DNA of 64,000 nt from JBAZLV01 sp964586075 (GCA_964586075.1 CAZPGZ010000002.1:112072-176071); one strand, 5' to 3'; positions 7,872 to 17,890 are shown, counted from the first letter of the stretch. The notes: generated by a model not told the origin, from the sequence alone. Numbers and translations: made by a program.

Positions 7872-10358
7872 CTAGATATTTTCCAGGGGGTCTATCCACT
7901 GGTTCTGTTTTTTTGCATAAAGCGCCGTACGGACGATCTCAAAGAATGCAATATCTTCGGGAGATGCATCAAAAAGAATCTTGAGAACATCCTGAATGCG
8001 TACTTTGGATTCTACGCTGTCCTGCAGCGTTGCGATAATCGTGTCGGAGGATGGTTCGTGTGTTATCGATTCAATAAGCGGTTTGATGTCCTTTTTTTTC
8101 CCTTCTTTTTCCACCAGCGCTGTTGGTTGGGCTGAGAACGCCGACAAACAACGATCGATAGCAGCAGAATAAGGAGCGGGAACCCTGACCGTATAGGCAT
8201 ATCTGCTGATGCTTCCGGAAAGCGAAGGTGCCTTTACGGGAATAATGCGTGATTTCCTGATCTGTATTCCACTCGGCAATGCATTCCTGATCGCCTGTGT
8301 AATGTGATCGAGGCTGGTGAGATGGCTGATTTCCATATCCAAATATTCCGCTTCGCTTTCCATGCCGACGGACAGGGCAGGACCAAAAGCGATTTTTGGA
8401 TGCGGGTTGAAGCCTTGGGAAAACATCAGTGGGATTTCTGCCCGCACTGCTGCCCGGTGAAAAAGGGTCATCAGGTCGAGATGTGAAAGAAATTTTATAC
8501 GACCGGTTTTTGCATATTGGAATCTGACTCGGACAGAGTGCTCGCATTCTTTTGATTTCTGTTCCTGGGAGTCCGCAGTTGCAGGTTTTGGAGGCGTCAG
8601 CGCGGCCGGTTTTCCCAATAATGGGGTGCCGCCGTCCTTGCACTTCAGCCCGCACTGTCTGCATTCCATTCTGCAGTTTTCCGTGGTCTCTGCAGCCAGA
8701 GCGCGTTGATATTCAGTCTGAAAAAATTCTTTGGAGATGCCGCTGTGCACATACTCCCACGGAAGGGTCTCTTCTTTTTTAAAAGTACGGCACGCATAAT
8801 CGGGCATTGCAACTCCGAATTTAGCGAACGCTTCCTCCCATTTTCTGAAATCAAAGCACTCACTCCAGCCGTCAAATCGGCAGCCGAGCCGCACCGCTTC
8901 CTGAATCACCCTGCCGAGCGTTCTATCACCCCGCGCAAAAGCCCCTTCCAAAAGACTCATTTCAGCATTATGCGGTTTCAGCGCAATACCGCGCCGCCGG
9001 ATCCTTTGTTCCAAGTAGCGTTGTTTGGTGCGTATTTCCTCCAATGAGGCTTGCCCAAGCCACTGGAAAGCAGTGTGCGGTTTTGGAACAAATGAGGACA
9101 GCGTGATATTTAATTGCACCCCGCGCTTCGACGCCTTTCTGCCGAGCGAAAAAATTTCGTTGACGAGCCTGACGATCCCGTCCAAGTCCTCATCGGTTTC
9201 CGTCGGCAGTCCGATCATAAAGTACAGTTTAAGGACATTCCAACCGTTTTTAAAGATAGTTTCCGCAGCATGAAAAAGGTCGCTGTCACTCAGCGGCTTA
9301 TTGATGACATTCCGAAGGCGCTCAGTTCCCGCTTCCGGTGCAAGCGTAAATCCGGTTTTGCGCGTATCAGCAATGGCCTGCACCATTTCCGACGTCAGCG
9401 TTCCCACGCGAAGAGAAGGAAGAGAAATCGAAACGCGGCTGTCATGGTATTGTTTCATCAAATCAACGACAAGCGGCTGGATGCCGGTGTAATCGCCTGC
9501 GCTGAGCGAGGCCAGCGACAACTCTTCATATCCTGTGCAACGCAGGGAGTCGTGAAGCAGGGTTTTGATGGTTTCAGGACTTCGTTCGCGATAGGGCCGG
9601 TAAATCATCCCTGCCTGGCAGAACCGGCACCCCCGGATACACCCTCTGGCAACCTCTACCGTGACTCTGTCATGTACGGGTTTTAAAAATGGAAGCACCG
9701 GTTTAGCCGGATATGAAGCGTGCTCGAGACTCTCAAGAAACCTTCTGGTAACACCCTTCGTGCTGACTTCCGGCACATAGAACCCTTCCTGCCGGGCAAT
9801 GGCTTCAAGAAAGACCGAGCGGCGCTCATGTTGCTGTTTAAGATCAACGAGCTCATGCACGGCTTCTTCCGCATCACCGAGAAAAAAAACATCGATAAAA
9901 TCCGACAGCGGTCCCGGATTCATGGCGCAGGGCCCCCCTGCAATAACAATCGGGTGTTTGTCGCTCCTGTCTGCTGCACGAAGCGGGATACCTGCAAGGT
10001 CCAAAGCCGTTAGAATATTCGAGTATGATAACTCATATTGAAGCGTAACTCCGAGTATGTCGAATTCAGCAAGAGGCAGGTTTGATTCGAGGCTTGCGAG
10101 CTTGCGTCCGGAGGCGCGGAGTCGCTCTTCATAGTCCGTCCATGGGGAAAACACCCGTTCGCAGGCGGTGTCTTCCCGGGTGTTCAGAATGTGATAGAGG
10201 ATTTTCAGTCCGAGATGCGACATGCCTACTTCGTAGGTATCGGGAAAAAAAAGACAGACCTTCGTTTTGACCTTCGAAAAGTCTTTCCGAACGCTGTTGA
10301 TTTCCGCATTAATATACCGCGCCGGCTTGCTTACCAGCGGCAAAAAACGTTCAAACAT
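7872..10358 (-). CDS. B12-binding-type radical SAM protein fused to a DUF2344 domain (TIGR03960/TIGR03936 type)
   Basis: The 828-residue protein has three visible parts. The N-terminal ~220 residues resemble the B12-binding fold of class B radical SAM enzymes, although no clear DxHxxG cobalamin motif is seen. The radical SAM core has the cluster motif CIRGCRFCQAG (CxxxCxxC) at about residue 240. A C-terminal domain of about 220 residues starts near VRVRFQYAKTGRIKFLSHLD, typical of DUF2344. A Cys-rich hinge (CRMECRQCGLKCKDGG) lies between the last two. The family is widespread beside rng and cell-shape genes, but I know of no established reaction for it. An RNA- or ribosome-related role is only a guess from the rng neighbourhood. 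Confidence 0.85.
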   Translation of the reverse strand: MFERFLPLVSKPARYINAEINSVRKDFSKVKTKVCLFFPDTYEVGMSHLGLKILYHILNTREDTACERVFSPWTDYEERLRASGRKLASLESNLPLAEFDILGVTLQYELSYSNILTALDLAGIPLRAADRSDKHPIVIAGGPCAMNPGPLSDFIDVFFLGDAEEAVHELVDLKQQHERRSVFLEAIARQEGFYVPEVSTKGVTRRFLESLEHASYPAKPVLPFLKPVHDRVTVEVARGCIRGCRFCQAGMIYRPYRERSPETIKTLLHDSLRCTGYEELSLASLSAGDYTGIQPLVVDLMKQYHDSRVSISLPSLRVGTLTSEMVQAIADTRKTGFTLAPEAGTERLRNVINKPLSDSDLFHAAETIFKNGWNVLKLYFMIGLPTETDEDLDGIVRLVNEIFSLGRKASKRGVQLNITLSSFVPKPHTAFQWLGQASLEEIRTKQRYLEQRIRRRGIALKPHNAEMSLLEGAFARGDRTLGRVIQEAVRLGCRFDGWSECFDFRKWEEAFAKFGVAMPDYACRTFKKEETLPWEYVHSGISKEFFQTEYQRALAAETTENCRMECRQCGLKCKDGGTPLLGKPAALTPPKPATADSQEQKSKECEHSVRVRFQYAKTGRIKFLSHLDLMTLFHRAAVRAEIPLMFSQGFNPHPKIAFGPALSVGMESEAEYLDMEISHLTSLDHITQAIRNALPSGIQIRKSRIIPVKAPSLSGSISRYAYTVRVPAPYSAAIDRCLSAFSAQPTALVEKEGKKKDIKPLIESITHEPSSDTIIATLQDSVESKVRIQDVLKILFDASPEDIAFFEIVRTALYAKKQNQWIDPLENI

Positions 10359-10432
10359 GGGACTCCTTTATACACGCGCGGCTTGCTGAATTTTCTCGGA
10401 CTTTGCACAGGCATCAAGGAAGTGGCAGCGTA

Positions 10433-11563
10433 TTAGTAAAATAGCATAAATCGCCTCGTCTGGATGTTGAGAAGCAGGCCAAGAGCAAGGAAGGTGGTAA
10501 TGATGGATGTCCCGCCGTAACTTACAAGCGGGAGCGGCACTCCCACAACAGGCACGATACCTACCGCCATGCCCACGTTGATAAATACGTAAAGAGATAT
10601 CATTGATACGATACCTCCGGCCATCAGCACCCCGAGACGGTCTTTAGCGTTTTTTGCCGTATCAACACCAACCAGAAGAAGGATCAGATACAGAAGAATC
10701 AGGATCGTGCTGCCGAGAAAACCTGTCTCCTCCGCGATGACCGCAAAAATAAAATCCGTGTGGCGCTCAGGCAAGAAAGCCATCTGACTTTGCGTGCCCT
10801 TCTGAAAGCCTTTGCCGGTAATCTGGCCTGATCCTACGGCTATTTTCGACTGATTCGCGTGGTAGCCGCTCCCAAGGCGGTCTGAACTCGGGTCAATGAA
10901 AGCCTTGATTCTGTTCTGCTGGTACGGCTTGAGCGATCCCCAAATCTTGTTGCGCACGGGCGGTACAAAAAGCACAAGCGCCGCGATTACTACGCCGGTA
11001 ACAAGAACAATGGCAACCGACCGCAGATGTATTCCCGCGAGCATAACAATAAGCGAGGACGTCAGCAGCAGCATGAGAGCAGTGCCGAGGTCGGGCTGTT
11101 TCAGCACGAGCAAAAGCGGCACCAGCACCATGACGCCGGGGATGGCCAGGTCTTTCAGATTATATCCATCGTGTCTCGCATTATCGGCAAAGTACCTCGC
11201 CAGCGCGAGCGTGATGGATAATTTTGCCAGTTCCGATGGTTGAAATGCAAAGGGACCAAGGGACAACCAACGCTGTGCTCCCATCCCGGTCTTTCCGATT
11301 ATCATGACCAGCAGAAGCAGCACAAGCGACAACGCGTAAAGGATGTATGCGTAACGCCCAACCGTATGGTAGTCCGGAATAAGCGCAAGAAACATCACAA
11401 CCATTCCGATGCTTATCCAGACAATTTGTTTGTAGTAAAGAGGTGAAGGGCCGCGTACCGTATACGTCGCGCTGTATACCGCTGCAAGGCCGAACAGTGC
11501 GATCAGGCAAACAAGCCCGACCATTCCCCAGGGCAGGTTAGTGAACCATCGTTGGCTCTGCAT
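10433..11563 (-). CDS. rodA: Peptidoglycan glycosyltransferase RodA
   Basis: RodA is the SEDS-family glycan-strand polymerase of the elongasome, working with PBP2. The 376 residues form about ten membrane segments. Family signatures are visible, including QPSELAK in the loop that carries the conserved polar residues, HTDFIFAVIAEETGF, and the C-terminal VPLPLVSYGGTS. The gene overlaps the end of mrdA by 26 bases, which suggests translational coupling, and a gaggag site for rodA lies inside mrdA. Confidence 0.96.
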   Translation of the reverse strand: MQSQRWFTNLPWGMVGLVCLIALFGLAAVYSATYTVRGPSPLYYKQIVWISIGMVVMFLALIPDYHTVGRYAYILYALSLVLLLLVMIIGKTGMGAQRWLSLGPFAFQPSELAKLSITLALARYFADNARHDGYNLKDLAIPGVMVLVPLLLVLKQPDLGTALMLLLTSSLIVMLAGIHLRSVAIVLVTGVVIAALVLFVPPVRNKIWGSLKPYQQNRIKAFIDPSSDRLGSGYHANQSKIAVGSGQITGKGFQKGTQSQMAFLPERHTDFIFAVIAEETGFLGSTILILLYLILLLVGVDTAKNAKDRLGVLMAGGIVSMISLYVFINVGMAVGIVPVVGVPLPLVSYGGTSIITTFLALGLLLNIQTRRFMLFY

Positions 11564-13349
11564 TTTTCATATACTCCTCAATGACCGCTTTTGCCACGGG
11601 GGCCGCCGCTCCACCGCCGTGCCCTCCATGCTCGACCAAAACAGCCACTGCTATTCTGGGATTTTCAACCGGCGCATATGCAACGAACCAGGCATGATCC
11701 TGCGTTTTTCCTGACAGCTTTTTGCCCGGTGTCTTCTGAGAAACGACCTGCGCAGTTCCGGTCTTGCCGGCCACCGTTGCAAAGAGCGTTTGCGCGGCAT
11801 GTCCGGTTCCTCCCGGTTCTGCGACCACACCTGCAAGCGCCCGGTTCACTTCAGCAAGCGCATCAGGGTCAAGATGAACAACGTCCTGGTGCTTTGCAGA
11901 AAACGCTTTAATGTCTCCCGTTTCTCTGTTCCTGGTTTGCTTCAGCAGCAGCGGTTGATAGAGATGACCTCCGTTCGCAACTGCCCCGATCATTCGTGCG
12001 GCCTGAAGAGGGCTGACAAGAACAAACCCCTGGCCGATGGAGTTGATATAGGAATCTCCTGCATACCAGGCCTCACCTGTGCGTTTCTTTTTCCAGTCCG
12101 TCGTTGGTATCAACCCTGCTTTTTCATCAGGCAGATTGATTCCGGTCAGGTTGCCGAGCCCCAGCTTTTTTGCATATTGCGCAATGCGGTCAAACCCAAT
12201 GCGGTCGCCCATAAGATAAAAATATACGTCGCAGGATTCGACAAGCGCTTGGTGAAATGCGATGGGACCATGACCATGACCCTTCCAGCACCGGAAGGAA
12301 TGCTTGCCGCTCTTGATAGAACCCTTGCATGTTATTTTTTCATCGGGATCGATCACGCCGGAATCGAGTCCTGCCAGTGCAACAAGAATCTTAAAAACAG
12401 AGCCGGGCGGATAGACACTCTGAATTGCCCGGTTATAAAGCGGATGCGAAGGATCATTGGTCAGGCGAACCCAGTCTTTGGGAGCAATGCCCCGGGGAAA
12501 CAGGTTCGGATCAAAGTTTGGATGGCTTACCATTGCGAGAATTTCCCCGGTATTCGGGTCCATCGCGACAACGGAACCGGGGCGGCTGCCGAGCGCCTCT
12601 TCTGCGGCCCGTTGGACATCAAGATCTAGAGTCAGATAAATGTCATCACCCGGTCTGGGCTCCACGATGCCGAGATCCTTGACTTTTCTGCCCGCCGCAT
12701 TTACCTGGATCATGCGCCTGCCTGCCGTTCCGCGCAAGAGTTTGTCATAAATTTTTTCAAGCCCCCCCTGGCCGGTAAGCAATCCGACATCGGTTTGCTG
12801 CTGTTTGCGTTGGCTTTGAGAAACCTTGCCGAGGTAACCGAGTTGGTGAGAGGCGGTTCCGCCATACGGATAATGCCTGCGATGTTCAGGTTCAATAATG
12901 GCGCCGGGCAGATCGTCCAAGTGTGCTTCAACGACGGTTACTTCGTCCCAGGGTGCTTCTTCCTTGATTTTCACCGGTTCGTATTTCGTTCTGACCGAGG
13001 AAGCATCATCGAGTATCTGTCGGATTGTGTTCTGATCGACCTTGACGATTGTAGACAGTTTTTTTATGGTCGCATCAAGGTCCGTGGCGTCTTCAGGGAC
13101 GAGCGAGATATCGAACGTCAGCACGTTTTCGACGATCGGCTTGCCGTTTCTGTCAAAGATTATCCCCCGCGGCGGCCTGAGCTTTACCGGTCTGATCCGG
13201 TTGTTCTCCGCTTGCTCATAGTAGTATTCCCCCCGGACCGCCTGCAGATACCAAAGACGGGTGAAAAGAACCACAATACCGAGAACAATGAAAATTGCCA
13301 GCAGAGGAAGCCTTTTCTGAATTGTGGCAGGGCTCTCTTCGTGGAACAT
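11538..13349 (-). CDS. mrdA: Penicillin-binding protein 2 (peptidoglycan transpeptidase)
   Basis: PBP2 cross-links peptidoglycan during cell elongation. An N-terminal membrane anchor lies at about residues 14-34, followed by the PBP dimerization (pedestal) domain and then the transpeptidase. The catalytic motifs are visible: SVYPPGSVFK (SxxK) around residue 315, SCDVY (SxN-like position) and KTGTAQ (KTG). At 603 residues it matches the family. It starts at the base directly beyond the mreD stop and overlaps rodA, so mreD-mrdA-rodA read as one operon. Confidence 0.96.
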   Translation of the reverse strand: MFHEESPATIQKRLPLLAIFIVLGIVVLFTRLWYLQAVRGEYYYEQAENNRIRPVKLRPPRGIIFDRNGKPIVENVLTFDISLVPEDATDLDATIKKLSTIVKVDQNTIRQILDDASSVRTKYEPVKIKEEAPWDEVTVVEAHLDDLPGAIIEPEHRRHYPYGGTASHQLGYLGKVSQSQRKQQQTDVGLLTGQGGLEKIYDKLLRGTAGRRMIQVNAAGRKVKDLGIVEPRPGDDIYLTLDLDVQRAAEEALGSRPGSVVAMDPNTGEILAMVSHPNFDPNLFPRGIAPKDWVRLTNDPSHPLYNRAIQSVYPPGSVFKILVALAGLDSGVIDPDEKITCKGSIKSGKHSFRCWKGHGHGPIAFHQALVESCDVYFYLMGDRIGFDRIAQYAKKLGLGNLTGINLPDEKAGLIPTTDWKKKRTGEAWYAGDSYINSIGQGFVLVSPLQAARMIGAVANGGHLYQPLLLKQTRNRETGDIKAFSAKHQDVVHLDPDALAEVNRALAGVVAEPGGTGHAAQTLFATVAGKTGTAQVVSQKTPGKKLSGKTQDHAWFVAYAPVENPRIAVAVLVEHGGHGGGAAAPVAKAVIEEYMKNAEPTMVH

Positions 13350-13862
13350 CTACAACTCCTTTTGAGCAGCCCTTCTCGTCAGGACAGGCAGAATTTTTTT
13401 TTCGGTTATTAGTCTCAGTAATATAATCCCGAGTATGCCGGTATAGATCGCCTGAGGCAGAATACGCTCTATCACAAGGTTCAGGAAAGGAAGGTCGCTG
13501 TAAACAATCTGCAGAAAAAACAAAAAAACAACCCCTTCCAGCAAGCTGAAAGCAGTTATAAATATGCCGTTCGATGGGCTGGTAATATCAAGCACTTTTT
13601 CCCCGAGCAGGCCGGCGGAAAGACCAAGAAGACCTCGGCTGATCCCGGTGACTCCGAGAAAGCTCGAAGATCCAATATCGATAAGCAACCCCGTACCCAT
13701 GCCGGCGAGCGTTGCCTCAACAGGGCCGGTAAGAAGCCCGATAATATAGAGGAAAGAAAATGCCAGGTCGGGTTTAATTCCCACTATCGCCAGAGGGTTG
13801 AACAAGCTTGATTGAAACGAAATGATCAGTAAGAAGAAAATGCAATATACGCCGGCCTTCAT
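13350..13862 (-). CDS. mreD: Rod shape-determining protein MreD
   Basis: MreD is an integral membrane component of the elongasome. The 170 residues form five to six hydrophobic segments with the typical SSLFNPLAI start and the GPVEATLAGMGTGLLIDIGSSSFLG central region. The start codon overlaps the mreC stop in an ATGA arrangement (13859-13862). Sequence conservation is low in this family, so the call rests on both sequence pattern and operon position. Confidence 0.9.
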   Translation of the reverse strand: MKAGVYCIFFLLIISFQSSLFNPLAIVGIKPDLAFSFLYIIGLLTGPVEATLAGMGTGLLIDIGSSSFLGVTGISRGLLGLSAGLLGEKVLDITSPSNGIFITAFSLLEGVVFLFFLQIVYSDLPFLNLVIERILPQAIYTGILGIILLRLITEKKILPVLTRRAAQKEL

Positions 13863-14665
13863 TTTGTCAGTACCAATGCTTCTTCCAAACGAGAAAATCG
13901 GACAACAGGTTCCGCAACAACTGTCTGGAACGCGCTCGTCTCGCGTTTTATGACTTTCACAACGGTGGCCACAGCGAGGCCCTTCGGATAAACGCCATCA
14001 AGACCCGAGGTGACAAGCAGGTCCCCCTGTTGGATATCGGCATAGTAGGAAACATATTTGAGAGCGCAGTTCACCAGCTTGCCTTCCAGCAGCCCTTCTT
14101 CACGGTTTCTTTGCACTCGTACAGCAAGGGTGCTTCCGGGATCGGTCAGCAGAATGACTTTAGCCGATCCGGAAAGCGCTGTTTGCACTTTTCCCACAAC
14201 GCCCGCCGGCGTAATTACCGCCATATCCTTCTTGATACCCTGGTCGGAACCCTTGCCGATCGTTATGGTAGCGGAGACGGGAGACATTTCCTTGCCGATT
14301 ACCTGGACCATGATTGACGTCGGCTGGTACAGCTGTTTAAACGCTAGAGCGTCACGAAGCCTTCCATTTTCGGCAAGCAGCTCATTTACAACCGCGCTTT
14401 CGAGCCGCAGTCGATCATTTTCTTCCTTCAGCCGCTCATTGTTCCGCTGTGTCTGCACAAGCAGCACATAATGATTGCCGACAGCTTCTACAGCCGTGAA
14501 TGTTTTGGTTATCATTCTCTCAAAAAAACCTGATACGGCCAGAACAGGTTTTTCCATAAACAAAAAACGCCCGTTTTTTACCTGCACGGTAACCAGCCAG
14601 AACAGGATGACAAAGAGAAGGAAGATGAAAAAAAATTTTCTGTGCTTCGAGACAAATCCGAACAT
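13859..14665 (-). CDS. mreC: Rod shape-determining protein MreC
   Basis: MreC is the periplasmic elongasome scaffold anchored by one N-terminal helix (about residues 10-28). A coiled coil follows (VQTQRNNERLKEENDRLRLES), then the beta-barrel domain with the family pattern ITIGKGSDQGIKKDMAVITPAGVVGKV. The 268-residue length is normal. It lies 61 bases after mreB, and its end overlaps the mreD start, so the genes are co-transcribed. Confidence 0.95.
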   Translation of the reverse strand: MFGFVSKHRKFFFIFLLFVILFWLVTVQVKNGRFLFMEKPVLAVSGFFERMITKTFTAVEAVGNHYVLLVQTQRNNERLKEENDRLRLESAVVNELLAENGRLRDALAFKQLYQPTSIMVQVIGKEMSPVSATITIGKGSDQGIKKDMAVITPAGVVGKVQTALSGSAKVILLTDPGSTLAVRVQRNREEGLLEGKLVNCALKYVSYYADIQQGDLLVTSGLDGVYPKGLAVATVVKVIKRETSAFQTVVAEPVVRFSRLEEALVLTK

Positions 14666-14726
14666 CGGCCGGTATCTTTCTGATCAGTATTGCCAGGTAA
14701 TCAAACAGCAATATCCCCGGCACGCT

Positions 14727-15752
14727 TTACATGATGACTTTTTGCAGTATTTCCTCATCGTCGAGGACCTTGCCCGCACCAAGCGCAACACAGGTAAGAG
14801 GGTCTTCCGCTATGATAATGGGAAGCGATGTTTCTTCTCTGAGAAAAACATCCAACCCCTTCAGGAGTGCCCCGCCGCCCGCCAGGACGATGCCCTTGTC
14901 AACAATGTCTGCCGAGAGTTCCGGAGGAGTGTTTTCAAGTGCAAGCTTGATGCCGTTCAGGATCTGGGCAATGGGTTCCGCCAGAGCCTCACGCACTTCA
15001 TCGTCGTCAAGGATGAGCGTCTTGGGTATGCCGGAGACCAGGTCGCGACCTTTAATCTCCATGGTCATGCGGGTGCTGTCCATTTTATATGCCGATCCGA
15101 TCTCAAGCTTGATCTGTTCGGCCATCATCTCACCGATGAGGAGGTTGTATTTACGTTTAATATAGTTGATGATGGCCTCGTCCATCTTGTCGCCGCCGAC
15201 GCGGATGGCCTTGCTGTACACCACTCCATCCATCGAGATTACGGCAATGTCCGTGGTGCCGCCGCCGATATCGACAATCATATTGCCCGAAGGTTCAGAA
15301 ATAGGCAGTCCCGTCCCGATGGCAGCTGCTACGGGCTCCTCTATCAGATACACATCACGTCCTCCGGAGGTGATGGCAGCATCTTTGACAGCACGCTGCT
15401 CCACCTGAGTGATCCCCGTCGGCACGCCGATAACGATGCGCGGACGCATGAATCGCTGTCGGTTGTGAACCCGCTGGATAAAATATTTGAGCATTTCTCC
15501 GGTAACATCAAAGTCGGAAATAACGCCGTCCTTGATCGGCCGGATCGTTTTAATATCCCCTGGTGTGCGGCCGAGCATTTTTTTTGCGCCGGCACCAACA
15601 GCAAGCACTTTCCCGGTCTTCACGGAAATAGCAACAACCGAAGGTTCATTGCAAACAATTCCTTTTCCTTTTACGTAAACCAGGGTATTCGCCGTTCCCA
15701 AATCTATCGCCATATCATTTGAGAACCAACCCATGATAGTATTAATAATCAT
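14727..15752 (-). CDS. mreB: Actin-like cell shape protein MreB
   Basis: MreB polymerizes at the inner membrane and organizes lateral wall synthesis. Actin-fold nucleotide motifs are clear: IDLGTANTLVYVKGKG (phosphate 1), DIGGGTTDIAVIS (phosphate 2) and GIVLAGGGALLKGL (adenosine). The N-terminal hydrophobic stretch MIINTIMGWFS may act as a membrane-insertion sequence. The ATG at 15752 is preferred; the frame also has a TTG at 15761, and the ribosome-binding site AAAGGAG lies 12 bases before the ATG. It is the first gene of the elongasome operon that runs on to rodA and probably to rng. Confidence 0.96.
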   Translation of the reverse strand: MIINTIMGWFSNDMAIDLGTANTLVYVKGKGIVCNEPSVVAISVKTGKVLAVGAGAKKMLGRTPGDIKTIRPIKDGVISDFDVTGEMLKYFIQRVHNRQRFMRPRIVIGVPTGITQVEQRAVKDAAITSGGRDVYLIEEPVAAAIGTGLPISEPSGNMIVDIGGGTTDIAVISMDGVVYSKAIRVGGDKMDEAIINYIKRKYNLLIGEMMAEQIKLEIGSAYKMDSTRMTMEIKGRDLVSGIPKTLILDDDEVREALAEPIAQILNGIKLALENTPPELSADIVDKGIVLAGGGALLKGLDVFLREETSLPIIIAEDPLTCVALGAGKVLDDEEILQKVIM

Positions 15753-15877
15753 TGTGCGCAAAAACTCCTTTCAAAATTAAACATGAATTACAAGCAAGGA
15801 AACAGCCATCTTTGGACGTCAAAGCTGCCGGTTGCAATACCGGTTCCTGAGCTGTTTCGTGATTTTCTTCTCCGTCA

Positions 15878-16387
15878 TCATTTCCGTGAATCGGGGGATT
15901 CGCCCGTATTGGTCAGGGCAGTATCGGTCGGCTGCTGTCCTCTGTCATTTTTTGGAGTCTCTGAGGCAGGGGCTCTGCAGACAACGCGCGTTCTCGCAAG
16001 CATATCTCCAATTCTCATCCCCTCGTCATCACCGAGGGCGGTCAGGCATTCCACACTGAGGACCAGCAGGCCCAACACCCACCCTACATAGGGGATTAAA
16101 AAGAAGAAAAAAGCTATGGCGAGCGGTACATTTCTGATAATTGACTCTCGGTAGCTCATCGAAGATCCGGATGCTTCGTATGCTATCACCCGAAGACCAA
16201 TGAGTTTTTTCCCGATGCTTTGACCATTGAGCAGCCCGTCTCGAATGAGGATGTACCCTGCTGCGGACAAAAAACCGAATGCGTCTGGCAGTCTTGCCAA
16301 TCCGATAATAAGGAGGATATCCACAAATCCTGCGACTGATCTGGTTGTAAGATCCGCCCTCTGCACTATGCCTCCTGAGTATTTCAT
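15878..16387 (-). CDS. RDD-family membrane protein
   Basis: This small integral membrane protein carries the RDD motif: Arg and Asp in LTTRSVAGFVDILL on the first helix, then SIGKKLIGLRVI and RIGDMLARTRVV. About three to four hydrophobic helices are seen, followed by a polar Pro/Thr-rich tail. Family members are mostly of unknown function; some act as Na+/H+ antiporters or sit in secretion gene sets. The frame extends upstream to 16492, but the domain begins after the Met at 16387, which I take as the start. Neither start has a strong ribosome-binding site. It lies upstream of mreB on the same strand. Confidence 0.75.
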   Translation of the reverse strand: MKYSGGIVQRADLTTRSVAGFVDILLIIGLARLPDAFGFLSAAGYILIRDGLLNGQSIGKKLIGLRVIAYEASGSSMSYRESIIRNVPLAIAFFFFLIPYVGWVLGLLVLSVECLTALGDDEGMRIGDMLARTRVVCRAPASETPKNDRGQQPTDTALTNTGESPDSRK

Positions 16388-16641
16388 ACTATCAGAATAA
16401 TTGGGCGATTTCAAGCGTAAAAGTGCCGGAAGGAGAGACAAATCGGGATAAAATTTAGTTCCCCTGTAAGGCACACACCGTTTTTTGTGCATATACGTTT
16501 TTTAAACCTTGACTATTCCTCATATTTGCAGCCATACTTACAAAATCACCCTGCGGCATAGGTTTACCTTGTCGTAATTAATTATATGGAATCGCAATTA
16601 TCAACTTGTGAGTGATATGGATTCTGAAGCAAGGAGGGCAA

Positions 16642-17610
16642 ATGTTTTTCAAATCTTTCTTTCTGCAAGGGCGCTGCTTCGGATTTATATTGTTGGTTTC
16701 GGTGTTGGCGTTCGCTTTACTGCTTTATTCACCGTCTCTGGCGGAAGAGTTGCAGGAAACCACCCCTGCAAAAAGCACGGCGGGCAATACTCTTTTTTCA
16801 GCAACGGCCGTAACCGCTTCTGTATGCAGCAATTCTACCTTCACGGAGCCTGAAAAGACCGACTACTTTTTCCTGCGCCCCTATAAACCTCTGTACGCAA
16901 TTGCGGCATATGACCGGACGCTGAGCCGGGGCGACCGGGCAAATCAGGATTGGGAATTGCAGTTTCAATTAAGCTTCAAGATCCCGATTACAGCCATCCC
17001 CTGGACAGATGGCAACCTCGCCTTCGGCTATACACAAGTTTCCTTTTGGCAGGCGTTCAATAGCAATGGTTCCTCTCCTTTCCGCGAAACGAACTATGCA
17101 CCGGAACTCATGGCGACGTTCAGTTACAGTCCTTCGGTTCTCGGATTGGGGAAAATATGGACAAAATACAGCGTAATTCATGAGTCGAACGGTCAGGGAG
17201 GATCTGACTCACGGAGCTGGAATCGCATATATGGTGAGATTGTCCTAGAGTGGGAACATCTTATCCTGATCCTGAAACCATGGTACCGTATTCCCGAACG
17301 CTCGAAATCATCTCCTGCAGATGCACGGGGCGATGATAATCCCGATATTACCCGCTATATGGGTTATGGAGAGCTAACGGCAGGATACCGAACAACCAGA
17401 GCAGACATCTTTCTTACTGTGCGCAACAATCTACGCGAGCGTTCAAACTATGGCTCAACCCAACTGAACCTTACCATACCGCTTAAAAACGATTTAAAAT
17501 TTTTTGTTCAATACTTCGATGGATATGGCCTCAGTCTTATCGACTATAACCGATATAGCAGGCGCATCGGTGCCGGCATACTCATAGAAAAACTGCCGAA
17601 GTTATGGTGA
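16642..17610 (+). CDS. pldA: Outer membrane phospholipase A
   Basis: PldA hydrolyses phospholipids that reach the outer leaflet of the outer membrane. The 322-residue protein has a signal peptide (hydrophobic residues about 13-31, cut near SLAEE) and a 12-strand barrel pattern. The catalytic region reads HESNGQGG...SRSWNR, giving the conserved His-Ser pair and the downstream Asn, and SPFRETNYAPE and QYFDGYGLSLIDYN are family signatures. The ATG at 16642 has aaggaggg just upstream; an earlier ATG at 16612 does not. Its presence supports a diderm cell with a true outer membrane. Confidence 0.93.
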   Translation: MFFKSFFLQGRCFGFILLVSVLAFALLLYSPSLAEELQETTPAKSTAGNTLFSATAVTASVCSNSTFTEPEKTDYFFLRPYKPLYAIAAYDRTLSRGDRANQDWELQFQLSFKIPITAIPWTDGNLAFGYTQVSFWQAFNSNGSSPFRETNYAPELMATFSYSPSVLGLGKIWTKYSVIHESNGQGGSDSRSWNRIYGEIVLEWEHLILILKPWYRIPERSKSSPADARGDDNPDITRYMGYGELTAGYRTTRADIFLTVRNNLRERSNYGSTQLNLTIPLKNDLKFFVQYFDGYGLSLIDYNRYSRRIGAGILIEKLPKLW

Positions 17611-17653
17611 ACTTCCGAAAGGTATATTTTAAAATAGCACAACAAGTGCTTTT

Positions 17654-17674
17654 TGCCGGAGCAGTTCTCCGGCA
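17654..17674 (+). terminator. Hairpin downstream of pldA
   Basis: TGCCGGAG (17654-17661) pairs with CTCCGGCA (17667-17674) around a five-base loop, 43 bases after the pldA stop. No T-tract follows. A second, looser inverted pair (CAGCCGG near 17696 and CCGGCTG near 17727) lies just beyond. An extended -10 (TGCTATTAT, 17786-17794) further on may belong to the next gene. Confidence 0.4.
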
Positions 17675-17890
17675 GAGACTTATCTGTTATGGCTCAGCCG
17701 GCAAGCATATTTATATTGGCTCATACCGGCTGACGAAAACAAAAAAAATCGTGTGAGCAAAATCACAAATTCTTTTCGATATTTCTGCTATTATGATTTG
17801 GAACTATACGTTGAAGCATGTGCACGGCAAGGCTCGGAGTTCCTCGGAATTTGATATCAAACCTTCTATCGAAAGCGGAGAGGCCAAATC

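Noticed and set aside
14475..15722. A 415-codon open frame on the plus strand opposite mreC and mreB.
   Set aside because: It lies entirely over two well-supported genes on the other strand, has no recognisable domain and shows odd composition typical of antisense frames.
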